A program made the position numbers and the translations under genes. Of a stretch of 64,000 bases of DNA, positions 35,410-47,170 are shown one piece after another. Numbering within the stretch: position 1 is the first letter of the stretch; each line of letters begins with the position of its first letter. The DNA comes from Alentia gelatinosa (lineage: Eukaryota > Annelida > Polychaeta > Phyllodocida > Polynoidae), in contig OX465579.1 in NCBI GenBank assembly GCA_950022655.1, positions 20,524,307 through 20,588,306 on the forward strand, given 5' to 3'. The notes under the pieces were generated by a model. The model did no database searches. It was not told the origin of the DNA and saw nothing but the letters and a program-made list of their open reading frames with translations.

Positions 35410-35418
35410 TGTGTGTGT
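35410..35418 (+). promoter_or_regulatory. CELF4: UGU-repeat splicing motif upstream of the RRM3 exon
   Basis: TGTGTGTGT lies 17 nt upstream of the exon start at 35436, between a purine-rich stretch and the pyrimidine tract. UGU/UG repeats are preferred CELF binding sites. In this position a bound protein could compete with U2AF. Autoregulation is inferred. Confidence 0.5.
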
Positions 35419-35435
35419 CTTTCTATTTTCCTCAG

Positions 35436-35579
35436 GTCCAGAGGGCTGCAATCTGTTCATCTACCATCTGCCACAGGAATTTGGGGATGCTGAACTTGCT
35501 CAGATGTTCATGCCGTTTGGTAATGTCATCAGTGCCAAAGTCTACGTAGACCGAGCTACCAACCAGAGCAAATGCTTCG
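35436..35579 (+). CDS. CELF4: CELF3-6-type protein, exon F: first part of RRM3
   Basis: This exon encodes [20 protein letters not shown] and LAQMFMPFG, then [20 protein letters not shown], phase 1 in and out. RNP2 is LFIYHL, and RNP1 (KCFGFVSF) is cut after its Gly by the next intron. The acceptor is TTTTCCTCAG and the donor TTCG|GTAAGC. An internal donor TTTG|GTAATG at 35520 has the same phase and would remove exactly the last 20 residues, joining MFMPFG to FVSFDN. RRM3 of CELF proteins is the main U/G-rich RNA-binding domain. Retention of the following intron adds [13 protein letters not shown] and stops. Confidence 0.97.
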
Positions 35580-36335
35580 GTAAGCCATGCGGATCGCAGA
35601 CCCATTTCTCGGTGCTCGGTTAAACAACTATCCTCAATGATATGCAGGCCCCTCAGCCCTTCCTCGTGAGATCCCGTTTTGTTTGCAGCATTGAAGAAAG
35701 AATACAACAAGAAAACATGACCAATTAAGGGCTTGATCGGACAGGAAAACATAAGCATATACACAGACAATCCTGCAACGCAACATGAAACATAAAAAGG
35801 ATCCTCGGGGAAGAAAATGGAAGAAAATGCATGCCTGTTCTCCATATCAAGAAACACTATTTTTTTCAATAGATATTCTTTTCGCTTAACCTTGGTTTAA
35901 GAGAATATAATATACCCATTAGATGGGTTTATGGAATATTGTTTCTTTAGGCAGACTAAAACGTTGGTTGGGGAGTATTCAAAACATATCTTGTAGATAA
36001 AAAGTACAATTACCGGACGAGCCCACTCTTGAAAGGATAGTTTGGTTACCAGGATTAGATGTTAGACTGTTGTACTCTTTTGTTTATTTTGTGAAAAATT
36101 GTTTTCATGTTGTATGCGCGTGAACTTCGTCCGCTGACGGCAGGCCTCTCTAAATGTTCAAACTCTGCACTATATATTCTCAGCAAATCAATCAATCCTC
36201 CTATTAAATCTTTCCAAGAACACATTCTTTATCATTCGTATAACATCTGTTATTATCACTATTGGGGGTACATATTGAAGATGTATTATTTTCACTCAGG
36301 TATACGTGTCTTATGTATTGAATCTTGGTTTTCAG
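35580..36335 (+). other. CELF4: CELF intron splitting RNP1 of RRM3
   Basis: A 756-bp phase 1 intron inside the RNP1 motif (KCFG / FVSF). AT-rich, with no recognised repeat or additional exon. The acceptor region is ATCTTGGTTTTCAG. Confidence 0.9.
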
Positions 36336-36463
36336 GGTTTGTAAGCTTTGATAACCCAGCCAGCGCCCAGGCAGCCATCCAGGCCATGAATGGCTTCCAG
36401 ATTGGTATGAAGAGGCTCAAGGTTCAACTCAAACGACCAAAGGATGCCAACAGGCCCTACTGA
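36336..36463 (+). CDS. CELF4: CELF3-6-type protein, last coding exon: end of RRM3 and stop
   Basis: This exon encodes (G)[20 protein letters not shown], then [21 protein letters not shown] and TGA at 36461-36463. The segment is nearly invariant in CELF proteins and contains the second half of RNP1, the last helix and strand of RRM3 and the conserved basic C-terminus. The acceptor TTTTCAG ends at 36335. Together with the six upstream exons it closes an 879-nt frame. A donor-like ACAAG|GTATGC lies 43 nt after the stop, so a 3' UTR intron is possible but unproven. Confidence 0.97.
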
Positions 36464-37418
36464 GGCTTCTTTTAAACACCGTTGTCACGGACACAAGGCT
36501 TACAAGGTATGCACCATTCCCCATTGCCATGGAATCACTCATTCGCTCCCGAGCATTGGCAAATGCCTTCATCTTAAAACGGACATTATATTCTGATATC
36601 ACACTGTTTTACTGTTAGCCTGTCTCGTCCTTCTGTGTTATATCCTCTTACAGACTGGTAATTCGCTATATCAGGGCCTTTGTATAAGTCCCGGCCACTG
36701 TGACAACTATCCACCGTGTTAGTTATGGGTGGATGTGGATAGAAGTCACCATACTCTATACAACTATACTCTTTTATAACCATAACCATTTTGCTATGCG
36801 TACAGCTAGAACAATGCTTCGACATCAACTAATTGATGTGGAATTGGAAACTAGAAGTCTCAAGAGGTGACCGACCGGTGCTTGTTTTGGTCTCTAAAAG
36901 TGGGACACTCTTGTGGATTTTGTAATATATGATTCAGGGAACTGGAAATAAGGTACTTTAAGGATAGTTTATGATAGGTTACATCTACCTGCAATGTTAC
37001 CGTCCGTTACCTATTAAGGACAACATAATAATGTGATGTATATCGAGAAAGTTCTAAAGAAAACCCTCATTGAGATTTACACCCATATGTACGACACTCT
37101 TACGGCCTACATATATACAGCTGTTCACTAAAACAAAAAGAAAATACTCCGATGTGTTCTAAGTGAGAATAATCATATACACGATATTCTGTGGAGTAAA
37201 AACCACATGTCTATGTGTCTAGGTGAAGCGAAGCTATGTACAGTCTTTCGATACCATATTATTGAGATTACTATTATACAGTATTACTTAACTGGAGAGG
37301 TGTAATGGTGCATGTCATGACTAGCACTAAATCTGCACTCTGGTCATTTAGGGAGATAACCGGGGAAACTAGAGCGACTCATTCACAGCGGAGAGAGGAG
37401 TCCATCCAAACATTCTTG

Positions 37419-37432
37419 GTTACCATGGAAAC
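37419..37432. promoter_or_regulatory. RFX X-box match
   Basis: GTTACCATGGAAAC. The left half site is perfect and the right has A for Y at one position. It lies 956 bp after the CELF stop codon. Confidence 0.45.
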
Positions 37433-38352
37433 CTTACTCTATCTCCTCCCTAAAACTCTCCCCCCACAGCTTCCCTATACATACACTACGCTGCTATGAC
37501 TATTTACTATGACTACTTACTACTACATCTACTACCAACCTATTGACCTTCAACAAGAGGGTTCTTGACCCGCGAATTCCCTGGTCTGGGGCCTAGAATG
37601 GGGTCCCTTCACTCACGCTCTCATTCTTTCTTCTCTTAAAGCTTTATGAGATCTTTGGTTTATTTCTTTTTTCATTGGGTGATATTTAATTTGTCTTAAG
37701 ACGATTTGGTTCCCTTTAGATAAATCCTAGTCATTTATATTCGAAGGATTTCATTTCAAGTGGAGTAATTGAATTGGGATTTTTTTCTTAATGTTATTCA
37801 AGGTGATTGGATTTTACGGAAAGTTACCCGATTGAAATTGACTAGCAATTGTATCATATATGTGCCATTTAACAAAATTATTCTTCCAGAATGAACATTA
37901 AGTAAAGAGTATGCTATAAGATATTACCTTTTTCTATATACCAGTTATGTATGGCTTTTCCGACAAGTAATAGCTTTCCAATAATGATAGGTAGCTACGC
38001 CACCCCCAGCGCTAACGTTTACTTCATTTGTGAGATTAATTTAAGAGCACAGCTATCATGATTTCTAGGTTCACTTAATTAATTAAGTCTATGCCGTATG
38101 AGTTGACATCACGTGCTTCACTAGAATCAAATTCTTCACCAGATATTTTAGTTTCGTTTTTACCAATTACATCTGGTCTCTTTTTACAAACAAATGCAAG
38201 AAACAAAAAAAAGTACCTTTGTTAATTCGGCGAGTACATATATAGGTATTTTTTTTCAAATGCTTAAACTTCTTCCTTTTTTTTCCTTGATGAGAAAAAT
38301 GCACCCATTCCCTTCATTCATTTCTCTCCCATGCACTCCTTTTCTGCACACT

Positions 38353-38366
38353 GTTGCCATGGCAAC
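38353..38366. promoter_or_regulatory. perfect palindromic RFX X-box
   Basis: GTTGCCATGGCAAC is fully self-complementary over 14 bp and is the optimal RFX dimer site. In vertebrates this exact word is among the most over-represented conserved non-coding motifs. Confidence 0.6.
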
Positions 38367-38556
38367 CAAGAGACCCCTAAGAGTGGGTGGCTCAGTGAGG
38401 GTGAACAATCCTAAAGGCTTCGCGCACTCCGGGCCAGATCCGCCCGCGTAGAGTAAGTGCGCTCTCAACAATGTCTCCGTGCCCGTCGGTTCATTGGCGT
38501 TGTCCCTGACTGAGTGCAAATGGCTGTCTGTACATCTATTGTCTGCTTATTATTAT

Positions 38557-38625
38557 TATTATATATATATCTATATATATATCTATATTATATAGTGTCA
38601 TTTTTTTTTTTTTTTTAAACCTCTT
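38557..38625. repeat. AT microsatellite and poly-T cluster
   Basis: TTATTATTATTA, then TA and CTATATATAT units, then a run of about 16 T before AAACC. Simple-sequence drift in an AT-rich region. Confidence 0.8.
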
Positions 38626-40948
38626 TTGTTATATATTAATAAATCAATTTAACTTATATACACTTCATGACGATTCTAAAAAAAATATATGAAAATTGAA
38701 TTTTGGTTTCGGGGTGTTTTTTTCGGGAATTTAAATTTGATCTTCTTCTTGCAATTAAATAAGTTCAAACCACGTTCACTCTAGCTGATGGCAGTATTTG
38801 AATAGACTAGACCTATCTATGGACTAGAGTTCCGCATGAAGTTCGAGCAAGGGGTTAATTCCATCTTTTTATGTTCCCCACAAAAAAATAAATAAATCAA
38901 AGGATGTATTAACTTTTTTTGAGTTGAGATTTCTTGATCTGTTATTAGGTTTAGGATCAGTGAGATCATCTTGGTTGATTACGCTGATCATGGTGGTGTT
39001 ATTAATGAAACATAACTGTGAGACTGATACTAGCAATGAGGGCAATCAATGCTTTGTTCAAGATGATTATGGTGTGGAAAATGATGATGGTAATCACTGA
39101 TGATGGTATGATGTTGTGTAAATAGCATTACATGTGTAAACCCTTCATATTATATATATGGTGTCATTCCACTCTGGAAAATTTAATGAAATGGGAAGAA
39201 GAAAAATCACTTGTTCACACCCGCAGATCCGTTATTTTAGTTTAATATGAAAAATTATAATTCGGAGGAATTACCGAAATGCCCTAGAAGTAATAAGCTG
39301 ATCTCGTGAGATCAGAACAGTGTAAGGAGATTCCATCTTCCGCACGCGATGGGTACCTCTTTCTGGTAGGTTTTTGGCTGTTAATTGCTTGCAAACCGTC
39401 CAAATAGGCCAATTAAACGTGCGATTCCCATTCAAAATTAGGAGTTTCTCCTTTCATTGTTCCAAAGGGGGCATATTACTGCCTGGATAAAGACAGATTG
39501 CTCCGATATTATTGCAATTCCTATTTTCACTAAAACAAAGCCTGTGGACGGTATAAAAACTAAAATATCATACGTAGAGGTGAATTGCCTTTCTATGCCA
39601 ACAATTAGACAAAACTGTGCGGCGAATCTGTGGATGTTTGTTCTCAGTCCTTGCAGGCATGTTTCATTTTGGTTTTGAAATGATCATCGGTCTATATGTA
39701 TATATATTTATATATATATACATATGTCAGATATAGCTGTTACCTGAACCTATATATACATATATATAGGTGGCAACTTGTGGTCCAGATACCCACAAGA
39801 TCACTAAGGCCCACCCCGGCATCCTGGGCAAGCCTTCGGTGGAGTCTTGGCTCCTACCACTCTATCTGGTTCTATATTTTGGTGGCCTGGTGGTTCTGGG
39901 TTTTCTATCCAGTTTGTTTACATGTATAGCCAACTACTATATATACATATCGTGGAGCCCTACGTTTCTCCCGTTTCTATATATTTACCTTGCTGGTCTA
40001 AGTACTTAGAAACCTGGCCACCTTCAGGGGTCCTGCTTCACCTCTTAATTATTGTGCCACTCTGAGTGGTTGTACAGTGTGCACATTGGTATCTGTTAAG
40101 CATATCTATCTAGACAAATACATTCATATATATCTACTCGCTACCTTCAACAGTATGCTCTGTCATATAATAAGTTACAGCCTACTAACAGTCCGTAGAT
40201 GTTCAGTGTTGTCCAGATGCTTTCTATATGGTACCGGGTACTCACTAAGATGTTATCTTAAAATCGGTCCATTTACCGCAAGCAATTCCAATTTTGAAAA
40301 AAAGAACAAATTTAACTACCGTATTTATGAAAAGGACCATATAAATATCCGATCTGAACAACCATATTAAGTGCATAGACCTATTGAAAAGACCTGCTTT
40401 AACTGATACCATAATGCATAATGATTAACCACTATATTATTCAGTCAAGATACAGAGACAAAAAAAGAAAAGGCAGAATTTGATATACGCCGTTATCATT
40501 CCTTATACTGTCTGAAGAGGTGTGTCTTTTATATACTTTTAAAGCAAATCCTTAATTCTCCCTGTCTGTTTCCTTGCAGATACCTTTTTGGTATAGTTCC
40601 TATACTATGAGAATGGACCCAGCGCGTGATAGGCATATTCAACTGTTTAACTCGATGCTGACCTCGATCGCTAGGTGGAGCTAGAGTCAATCAGTGTACC
40701 CGCTTAAAATTCTAAGACAAGAAATATGAAAACTTTGTGAGAAAGAAAAAATAAGACATTACTTCAACTGCGGGCGCAAAGACTCGCCGTGAACTGGTAC
40801 TAGCCCCCTAAACACGTTCGTTCGCACACACTGCACTTTTCCTTCATGTACAAGACAACGGCACATCCAGCGACACATCAACAAAAATCAGCACCTTATT
40901 TTACGATGCAGACTCTGTATATAATACTGGGGAAAAAAAGCATATATA

Positions 40949-40990
40949 TATATATATATATACACACACATCTATATCTATATATACAAA
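40949..40990. repeat. (TA)n(CA)n microsatellite
   Basis: About nine TA units run into ACACACACA and then TCTATATCTATATATACA. Confidence 0.85.
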
Positions 40991-41226
40991 TGAGGAAAAA
41001 AAGAAAAATACAGCGGACTTTATTATGTGTACAAAAATAACTATTGAGGATGAAGATATTGATGATGGTGATGATGATAAGGTTGCGGAAGACTGAAGAG
41101 AATGCGTATGGTGACAGAGACGATATTGGGGAACAAAATCACCACAGGACTTGGCCAATGCCGGTGTTTAGGAGGCAGTCAAACGCAATGTGAAGATACT
41201 TATAGAGGACCTACGTCAGGATGAAG

Positions 41227-41295
41227 CCACGCCTACCTGAAGGAAACCACGCCCACCACGTGGAGGTCACGCCTCCATCAGCAGAGGCCACGCCC
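41227..41295. promoter_or_regulatory. regularly spaced CCACGCC array
   Basis: Four (C/T)CACGCC(C) cores start at 41227, 41247, 41267 and 41288, spaced 20, 20 and 21 bp, two helical turns each, all on the same strand. The sequence between them is partly repeated (GGAGGTCACGCC, AGAGGCCACGCCC). The core resembles EGR/KLF-type zinc-finger sites. It could instead be a small decayed minisatellite. Confidence 0.55.
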
Positions 41296-42216
41296 ACATT
41301 CTAGTCCTGACAGGAAGCATGCAGCGTACAAGAATGTTTGCTTGCGAGCATGGTGAATGTTGTTTTATGGTATATAACAAAAGTTGTGAACGAGAGCCCA
41401 CCAAAGGTCACACTTTTCTGACATATCTTTTTGTAAAATTAATGAATAATCATAGCCATTAGCCCATACTATATTTATCTTCGCAGCAGGTAGTTTTAGT
41501 CTAGCGTAGCCTTAGTTAGAAGTAGCAGAGAGAGACTATATATATACAATTTGAATGAGACAAAAAAAGAATAAAAGTGAAGAAAAAAGGTTGTAGAATG
41601 TTGAGTGGTGGCCAGCCTGAAAGTTGCGCATAGGGAACCAAATCTCTGCCAGTGTTTTGATGGCTTTTCTTTCCGACACATTCCGTTTAGTTCGTTTGAG
41701 ACCGACCCCGCGTCATACAATGGTTGTAGAGAGAAGTGTTCGTGGTAACTATTATTATAAATGCCATGGTAACGTGTTATCATCAGGTCAAACTACTAGC
41801 ACTCTCTCCAGTTGTTGCCGGCTGGGTTGTTGATTATCCCTCCTAGAGGATAGCGACAGAGAGTAATGTGCTTGAGCTATATATCTATATATATTATGGT
41901 ATATTACTACTACTATATATTTGTGATGATAACAATGATAATACTACTTGGCTCCTCAGAGGCCACGTTGTTGGTTATTATTCTAAAGGACAATTAGTGC
42001 AGAGTACGCAACTTTCAGGATGCTCAGAATGAAAAACCACTCAAGCAAGAATCATTATATTCCCTATACAGAGGAGAAGAATGCCTTCAGCTAGTTGATA
42101 TATATATATGAAAAAAAAATTGCCAAAAAAGATGATATACTTGCATTAAGTATTTATGAGCATATGTATGATCTTATACCATGTAGATAACTTAGGCCAT
42201 TGATACCGATAATTAA

Positions 42217-42289
42217 TGATGATTATGATTATGATGAAGATGATACTAATTGATGATGACGATGAAGAAGATGATGATGATATGATGAC
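42217..42289. repeat. (GAT)n imperfect microsatellite
   Basis: Interrupted GAT/GAA/TAT triplets. Shorter GAT tracts occur at 41050-41080 and 44155-44172. The Asp/Met/Glu-rich frame through it is a repeat artefact. Confidence 0.85.
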
Positions 42290-44700
42290 AAGGTGGTTTA
42301 CTTATATGACACACGGACCAGCCTCGGTGGACGATCGGGGGGCATCTCTCGTTGTAATGTTGGTGTCACCCGGTCGCCCTCTCGAGGGACAGACTACATA
42401 ATCATGAGTGCCACAGACTCCAGTGTCTGAGATTTTCATAAACTTACGAGAGAAAAAAAAATCTAGTTGACCAGTCTGCCTGCAGTCTCTGTGTCCTATC
42501 TATAGGCCCATACGCTTTGTTTTTAGTATTATTTTCTGCACCTGTTGTCAACGTACTTAAGATTTTTTAGTTTGGAGGACTAAACTGATTCGGACGTACA
42601 AAGAAGTGAAAGACAAATTTTAACTTTTTATATACATATTTTTTTCTCAGTTCCACAAAGGGTTTACAAACATTTGTAGGTATTTGTGACTCATAAAGCT
42701 CCTGTATAATGTACAGTTTTTGACTGTGTCACTACGATGGTATAATATCTTACGGTTCTATTTTCCTCTTTTTATGATGGTAGTAAGTCTGTATTTCTCT
42801 GAGTTGGTCGTGCTGATTGCAATCACCTTATACTTTTATTTCATTCCCAGAGAGTATTTTGGCAATCATCGATGTAGTTTGTTTTTGAAGGCCACATTCT
42901 ATCATGTTCGGAGTTAGTAGATCGTAACTGTCATCATGAGAGACTATTTTAAGACATCCATTGTTACTGTTATAATGCCTGATTCTTCAATCATATGAAA
43001 TGATGTATTATATTCTAGGATAATGATATTGATAATATAATGATTTTATTTATTGTAGTGTAATGCAGAGAAGGTCCTATTTATTTGAGGTATTATGTTA
43101 TAGCAAAGCTATGTGTAATATAAAGCTTAAGTTATTTGAGCGTTGGGAACGGGTTTCATTACAAATGGTGCGACAGCCATTTTGACCCGTCAGTATATCA
43201 CGGACCAGGAACCTATAATATTGTTATCCATTTTAATATTTTCTTTATATTCCCTTTTCCTTTAAATTATTGCATATATAATTGCACATACAATTCAAGG
43301 TAGAACAGTAGGTAACGATTAAGGCCGAGCACTAATGATTGTATAGCCAGTAGAGAGACTCCTAGCTTTAAAATGACACTATCCACTACGAAGTGATCGG
43401 AGTGGGCATGGGGGATCAGCCATTGAGGAAGATGCAATATTACAGTATTATGATCATAATCGGACATGAACATTGTGCAATAGCTTGTTCAAGAGTTGTA
43501 TTTTACCAATCTTGTTATTGAAAGATGTTTTTGCTGCCTTATTTCATTATTATTTTTCTGATGTGACGATAACTATTTATCTATTTATGACCTGTCCGAT
43601 GAGGGCTGTGGTGTGGAGTGACTATTTCAATGGAATTGTATTTGGGCACTTACCTTAGTGGGAACTGTTCTCATTATGGAAGGAGAAATATTGAGGAAAT
43701 ATTTTGTCTGACATGATGGGAGATCCCAAGTAATTGCACCACACCAGCGAGTTGGCTCTATATTGTTATGTTCCTGTGTGTCATTTTGGCTGTTTAGTTT
43801 TGGGCGTTAAGATTTTTTATTACCTAACCTATCTTACATTCGCTGCTATTGCAGCTGTGTATAAGTGAGTTGGAGACAAGAATCTCAGATGTTGCTATCC
43901 AGAATTGACAAAGACGAAAATAGGGTTCTTTGCCTATTGCAGGACTCTCTGTAAATATCCAATGGAAAACGCAGACCTGGTATATGTAGGTTTTATGCTC
44001 TGGGGATTACTGTACAGTATGTTGACTGCATATGTTTATTTTACACTGACAATTGATAAGAATCTGAATAATACTAATGAGGATGATAAACTCTTGTTAC
44101 AATTATGATCATTGATTGATTACTTGGTTGGTTGCTAATTATGATCTCTTTCATGATGATGATGATGATGAAACCCGAATCTAGTCTAATCTTGTACTCT
44201 GGGTATATATTGAGCTGAGAAGGAGGATTGGATGTGGTGGTGTGAATGCTACAAATGTTGGTTTAGAGGGTATAATATTGGGCATGCTGGACAACATGTC
44301 CAAGGTTGTGAGTGACTCTTTAAGCATTAAGTATAATTATGTCAAGGCCAGACCAATTGTGCGACTTTGGACTGGTCACGAAGGCTGCAGTCACCAGTGG
44401 GTCAAAACTCCACACCCTGTGTTTCTATTTTTTCACAAACAAAAAAAACACGTCTGAACCATTCCAGCTACGCGAAGCACCGCATACATAATCATCCTTG
44501 TAAAATAATTGTTACCACATAGTCGTTAATAATTATAATTAACATTATCCCCTTGTCAACAATTATTACGTGCAGACTTTAGGCGCAATATTGTACCTCT
44601 CGTAGAGTATACTACTACAGAGGAGTCATGGTTGTCGAGTGTGTCTATTTTTAGACGGCGGGCCGCGCGTGGCATTGTGGGATTGGCCGGCTGGTGACTG

Positions 44701-44715
44701 TGGCGCCCCCTAGTA
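44701..44715 (-). promoter_or_regulatory. CTCF-like motif
   Basis: On the minus strand ACTAGGGGGCGCCA resembles the CTCF core (CTAGGGGGCGC), here without the usual leading CCA. It lies in a CpG-rich block with GGCGGGCCGCGCG and GGCCGGCTGG. Confidence 0.35.
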
Positions 44716-45452
44716 TAAAGAATTCCTGGGAGGGGGCTATTTTTCCCACCAGAAGGATGTGATATAATTCGGTCAAGTCTGAATGTGGGTATTTTGCACG
44801 GTGCGGCCGCCGTGCTTGTATCACATTGACTGAGTGCGGATGAGCACCGGTCATGGTTTTTTTCCTTGTTACTACTATACCATCAAGGTGCAATGTTCAA
44901 TGGATGATCCCTCATGCTTTACTCTTGTAGCCATATTATTAAATAATGACGTAGCACATACAGGTAGACGTAGCACTTAAAGAAATAACTAACTTAAGGA
45001 AATGCTCAAGTAGTTGTTATTGTAGATGCCAAGCCTAGCTCTTCAAACTATGGACTTACAACAAATTGTTCTGCAACTGTTTCCAACCCCGAAAGAAGAT
45101 ACACAGACCAATGTGTTGGCAACTACCATTTTTAAGTAATCATGGTGAATATAGTCTGTAAGCAAATCAACAGGCATTTTTGTAAAGAATTTTGATACGA
45201 AGGATCTATTTTTGTAAGATCATATTTTCGCAAAAGAGAGAGATACTTCTATCTTATAAATTATTCTGTTACATATGAGAAAGAGCTCATTTTACATTGT
45301 TCTTGAATTTGTGTGAGTATCGTGGTGTTTCGTGCAGTTCTCTTTATTGTGGACATCCAACTCGAATTGTCATACGGCTGGCTGCTGTAACAGTGAAGAG
45401 ACTTATCCGTACCTCTTGTCACACACTGGTAGAGTCAACCAGACCAGACGGA

Positions 45453-45498
45453 GTCGCCATGGCAACCAATTTCGAGACGTCACACTCAAGATGGCCGC
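45453..45498. promoter_or_regulatory. X-box, CRE-type and YY1-type motif cluster
   Basis: GTCGCCATGGCAAC (45453-45466, RFX), GACGTCAC (45476-45483, CRE-like) and AAGATGGCCGC (45488-45498, YY1-like) lie within 46 bp. YY1 sites of this form often sit at transcription starts of TATA-less genes. RFX next to a CRE is the arrangement known from X/X2 boxes. No gene can be recognised on either side, so it may be a promoter of an unrecognised transcript or an enhancer. Confidence 0.45.
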
Positions 45499-46879
45499 GC
45501 CACAAAAGTCTGTCTTAATCAAAAACAAAAACGGAAAAAAATCTCTCTTTTTCGAAACTGATTAAGTGTTTCAGGGGGAACCATCGTAAAGTGTAAGCTT
45601 CCGAGGGTCGCCGGTCTCTCTGTTTCTCTCTCTCTTTCTGTGAAACGACGTATGAGATTGATGCGATACCTAATGGTGGAAAGTTAGGGTCGTGTACGGA
45701 GGGATGGTGACATCCCTATGACTGGCTCTATGTCCCTCTCTCTCCTAAAGTGTAGTCCATTTAATGTACACCCAAAAACTCAAATCAAAGAGAAGGAAAC
45801 TCTAAAACATTTTTGGCCCCTTTTATCCGTATACCTTTTTGTGTTTCTCGCAAGCGCCACAAGCCATCTTGGGACATGGTCTGATTAGCAGGGGGAAAAA
45901 GAATTCTTTGTCATCTCTATATACACAAGCCACACATTTCAAATGGCTAAGTCGCACACCATGCGTCAGGCATGTGGTTGCCAGGGTAGAGAAACTTGTT
46001 GTCGTGATGGTGTCTTTGTGGAAACAGTTGCCGCGGATATTGCTACGAAGTCCTGAGCATTTCCATAGGCTTTTACCTCAATAGGACAAACCCGAAGCAT
46101 GACAGGGTTCAGCTACGTACAAATACTGTTTTTATTTCAGGCAGGAATATATTATAAGGTAAAAGGTAACTTAATCAACAGAGGCTAGCCAGCTTAATGA
46201 TGACATGCATGTACAAATTTGATGATTTATAATAAGCATAATAACGATAATACAAGAACTACCAATCTGTAACTTATTTACTCTTTGAGAATTAAAGCAG
46301 AATGAAAATAAGTCCATACTTCATTGTTGTCTGTTGCTCCTTCATATATATGAAGCTTTTATGAATACTGAGTTCGTATTTCCTAATCAGAACTTCATGA
46401 TATGACGCCTGTGGATACAGGAAATGACACCAACCCTCATCCTACGAATGTCACACAGTAAATCAGTGTTAAAAGCGAATGCTATGACTACAGAAAACAG
46501 CGGTTCAAACATCTAATGTTTCCTATTGTTTTGTCAAATGAAACATAAAACAGACATTTTAGTCTACGACTGATGGTGTTAAAAGCATTAGCGCCTCATA
46601 TGTTAAGTGTGAGTGCATCGATTATCAACAGTAGCTGCATTAAGGTACCATGGTGAAATCTCACCTGCGGTTATTCCCGTTAATTATCCGCCGATTACGG
46701 AGTCTCCATACTAAACGTATATGGAAATGTGTAATTCACTGGGCGGCCGCCCTACACAGAGAGGAGATTACAGGGGTGGGAGGGGGGCCTTGTATATAAA
46801 ATAAGATTGTCGACCATCTAGTCTTTTCCTAAATTTGCAATACTGAATAACAAATACAGTATCATAGAGAAACCCTATG

Positions 46880-47170
46880 ACAGTTTAGGGACAGAGTTCG
46901 TATCCCATCGAGTTTGAATGGCGAAGTTATTCACAAGGCGAAGCCACGTGAATTACGTAGCGATTCAAACGAGCTCTTGACCCTAAAAACTTGAATGGGT
47001 TTCTGAACTTATCTCACCCTTAACATTGACATGTGGGCTAATTTTTGTGACAATCCCCCATCGAATACTCTTCCTAAATATCTCATGGGCGTTGGATACG
47101 AGTTCCCGATGTTAAGTCTATGGAGATAAAATTCCAGGGCCGAGATAAAAACTGGTTTTTAGATCAAAAC
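46880..47170. repeat. foldback repeat, family A copy 1
   Basis: Arms 46912-46934 (GTTTGAATGGCGAAGTTATT) and 46948-46970 (AATTACGTAGCGATTCAAAC) flank the loop AAGGCGAAGCCAC. A tail follows with TATCTCACCC, TTGACATGTGGGCTAATTTT, TCATGGGCGTTGGATACGAG and GATGTTAAGTCTATGGAG, shared in order with the copy at 53760-54000. Confidence 0.8.

Larger units (their letters stand above)
30585..35435 (+). other. CELF4: CELF intron (4.9 kb) before RRM3
   Basis: A phase 1 intron. It contains a pair of X-boxes (31579-31613), a candidate 15-nt microexon (31933-31947), a full CTCF-core match (33679-33692), a (TA)n tract, a CpG-rich patch at 34200-34360 and a (CTG)5 tract. The last 30 nt carry TGTGTGTGT directly before the pyrimidine tract. 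Open frames here (for example the Tyr/Ile-rich ones at 33839-34109, which translate the TA repeat) are artefacts. Confidence 0.85.
36464..46300 (+). other. CELF4: downstream AT-rich region, probable long 3' UTR in its first part
   Basis: There is no coding exon I can support. AT-rich with many TA, GAT and poly-A/T words. AATAAA signals occur near 38638, 38888, 38892 and 41570, and ATTAAA near 44940 and 46291. None can be chosen without transcript ends. TGTAAATA (Pumilio-type) occurs at 43950. Unlike the flanks, this 10 kb shows none of the foldback repeat families, which would fit constraint from transcription. X-boxes at 37419 and 38353, a CCACGCC array at 41227 and a promoter-like cluster at 45453 are listed separately. 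Open frames of 60-95 codons here have no recognisable domain. Confidence 0.5.

Noticed and set aside
38962..38984. Sequence resembling the bantam microRNA (TGAGATCAT...GATTA)
   Set aside because: Only the 5' nine bases and a few 3' bases match, and no complementary arm forms a precursor hairpin nearby.
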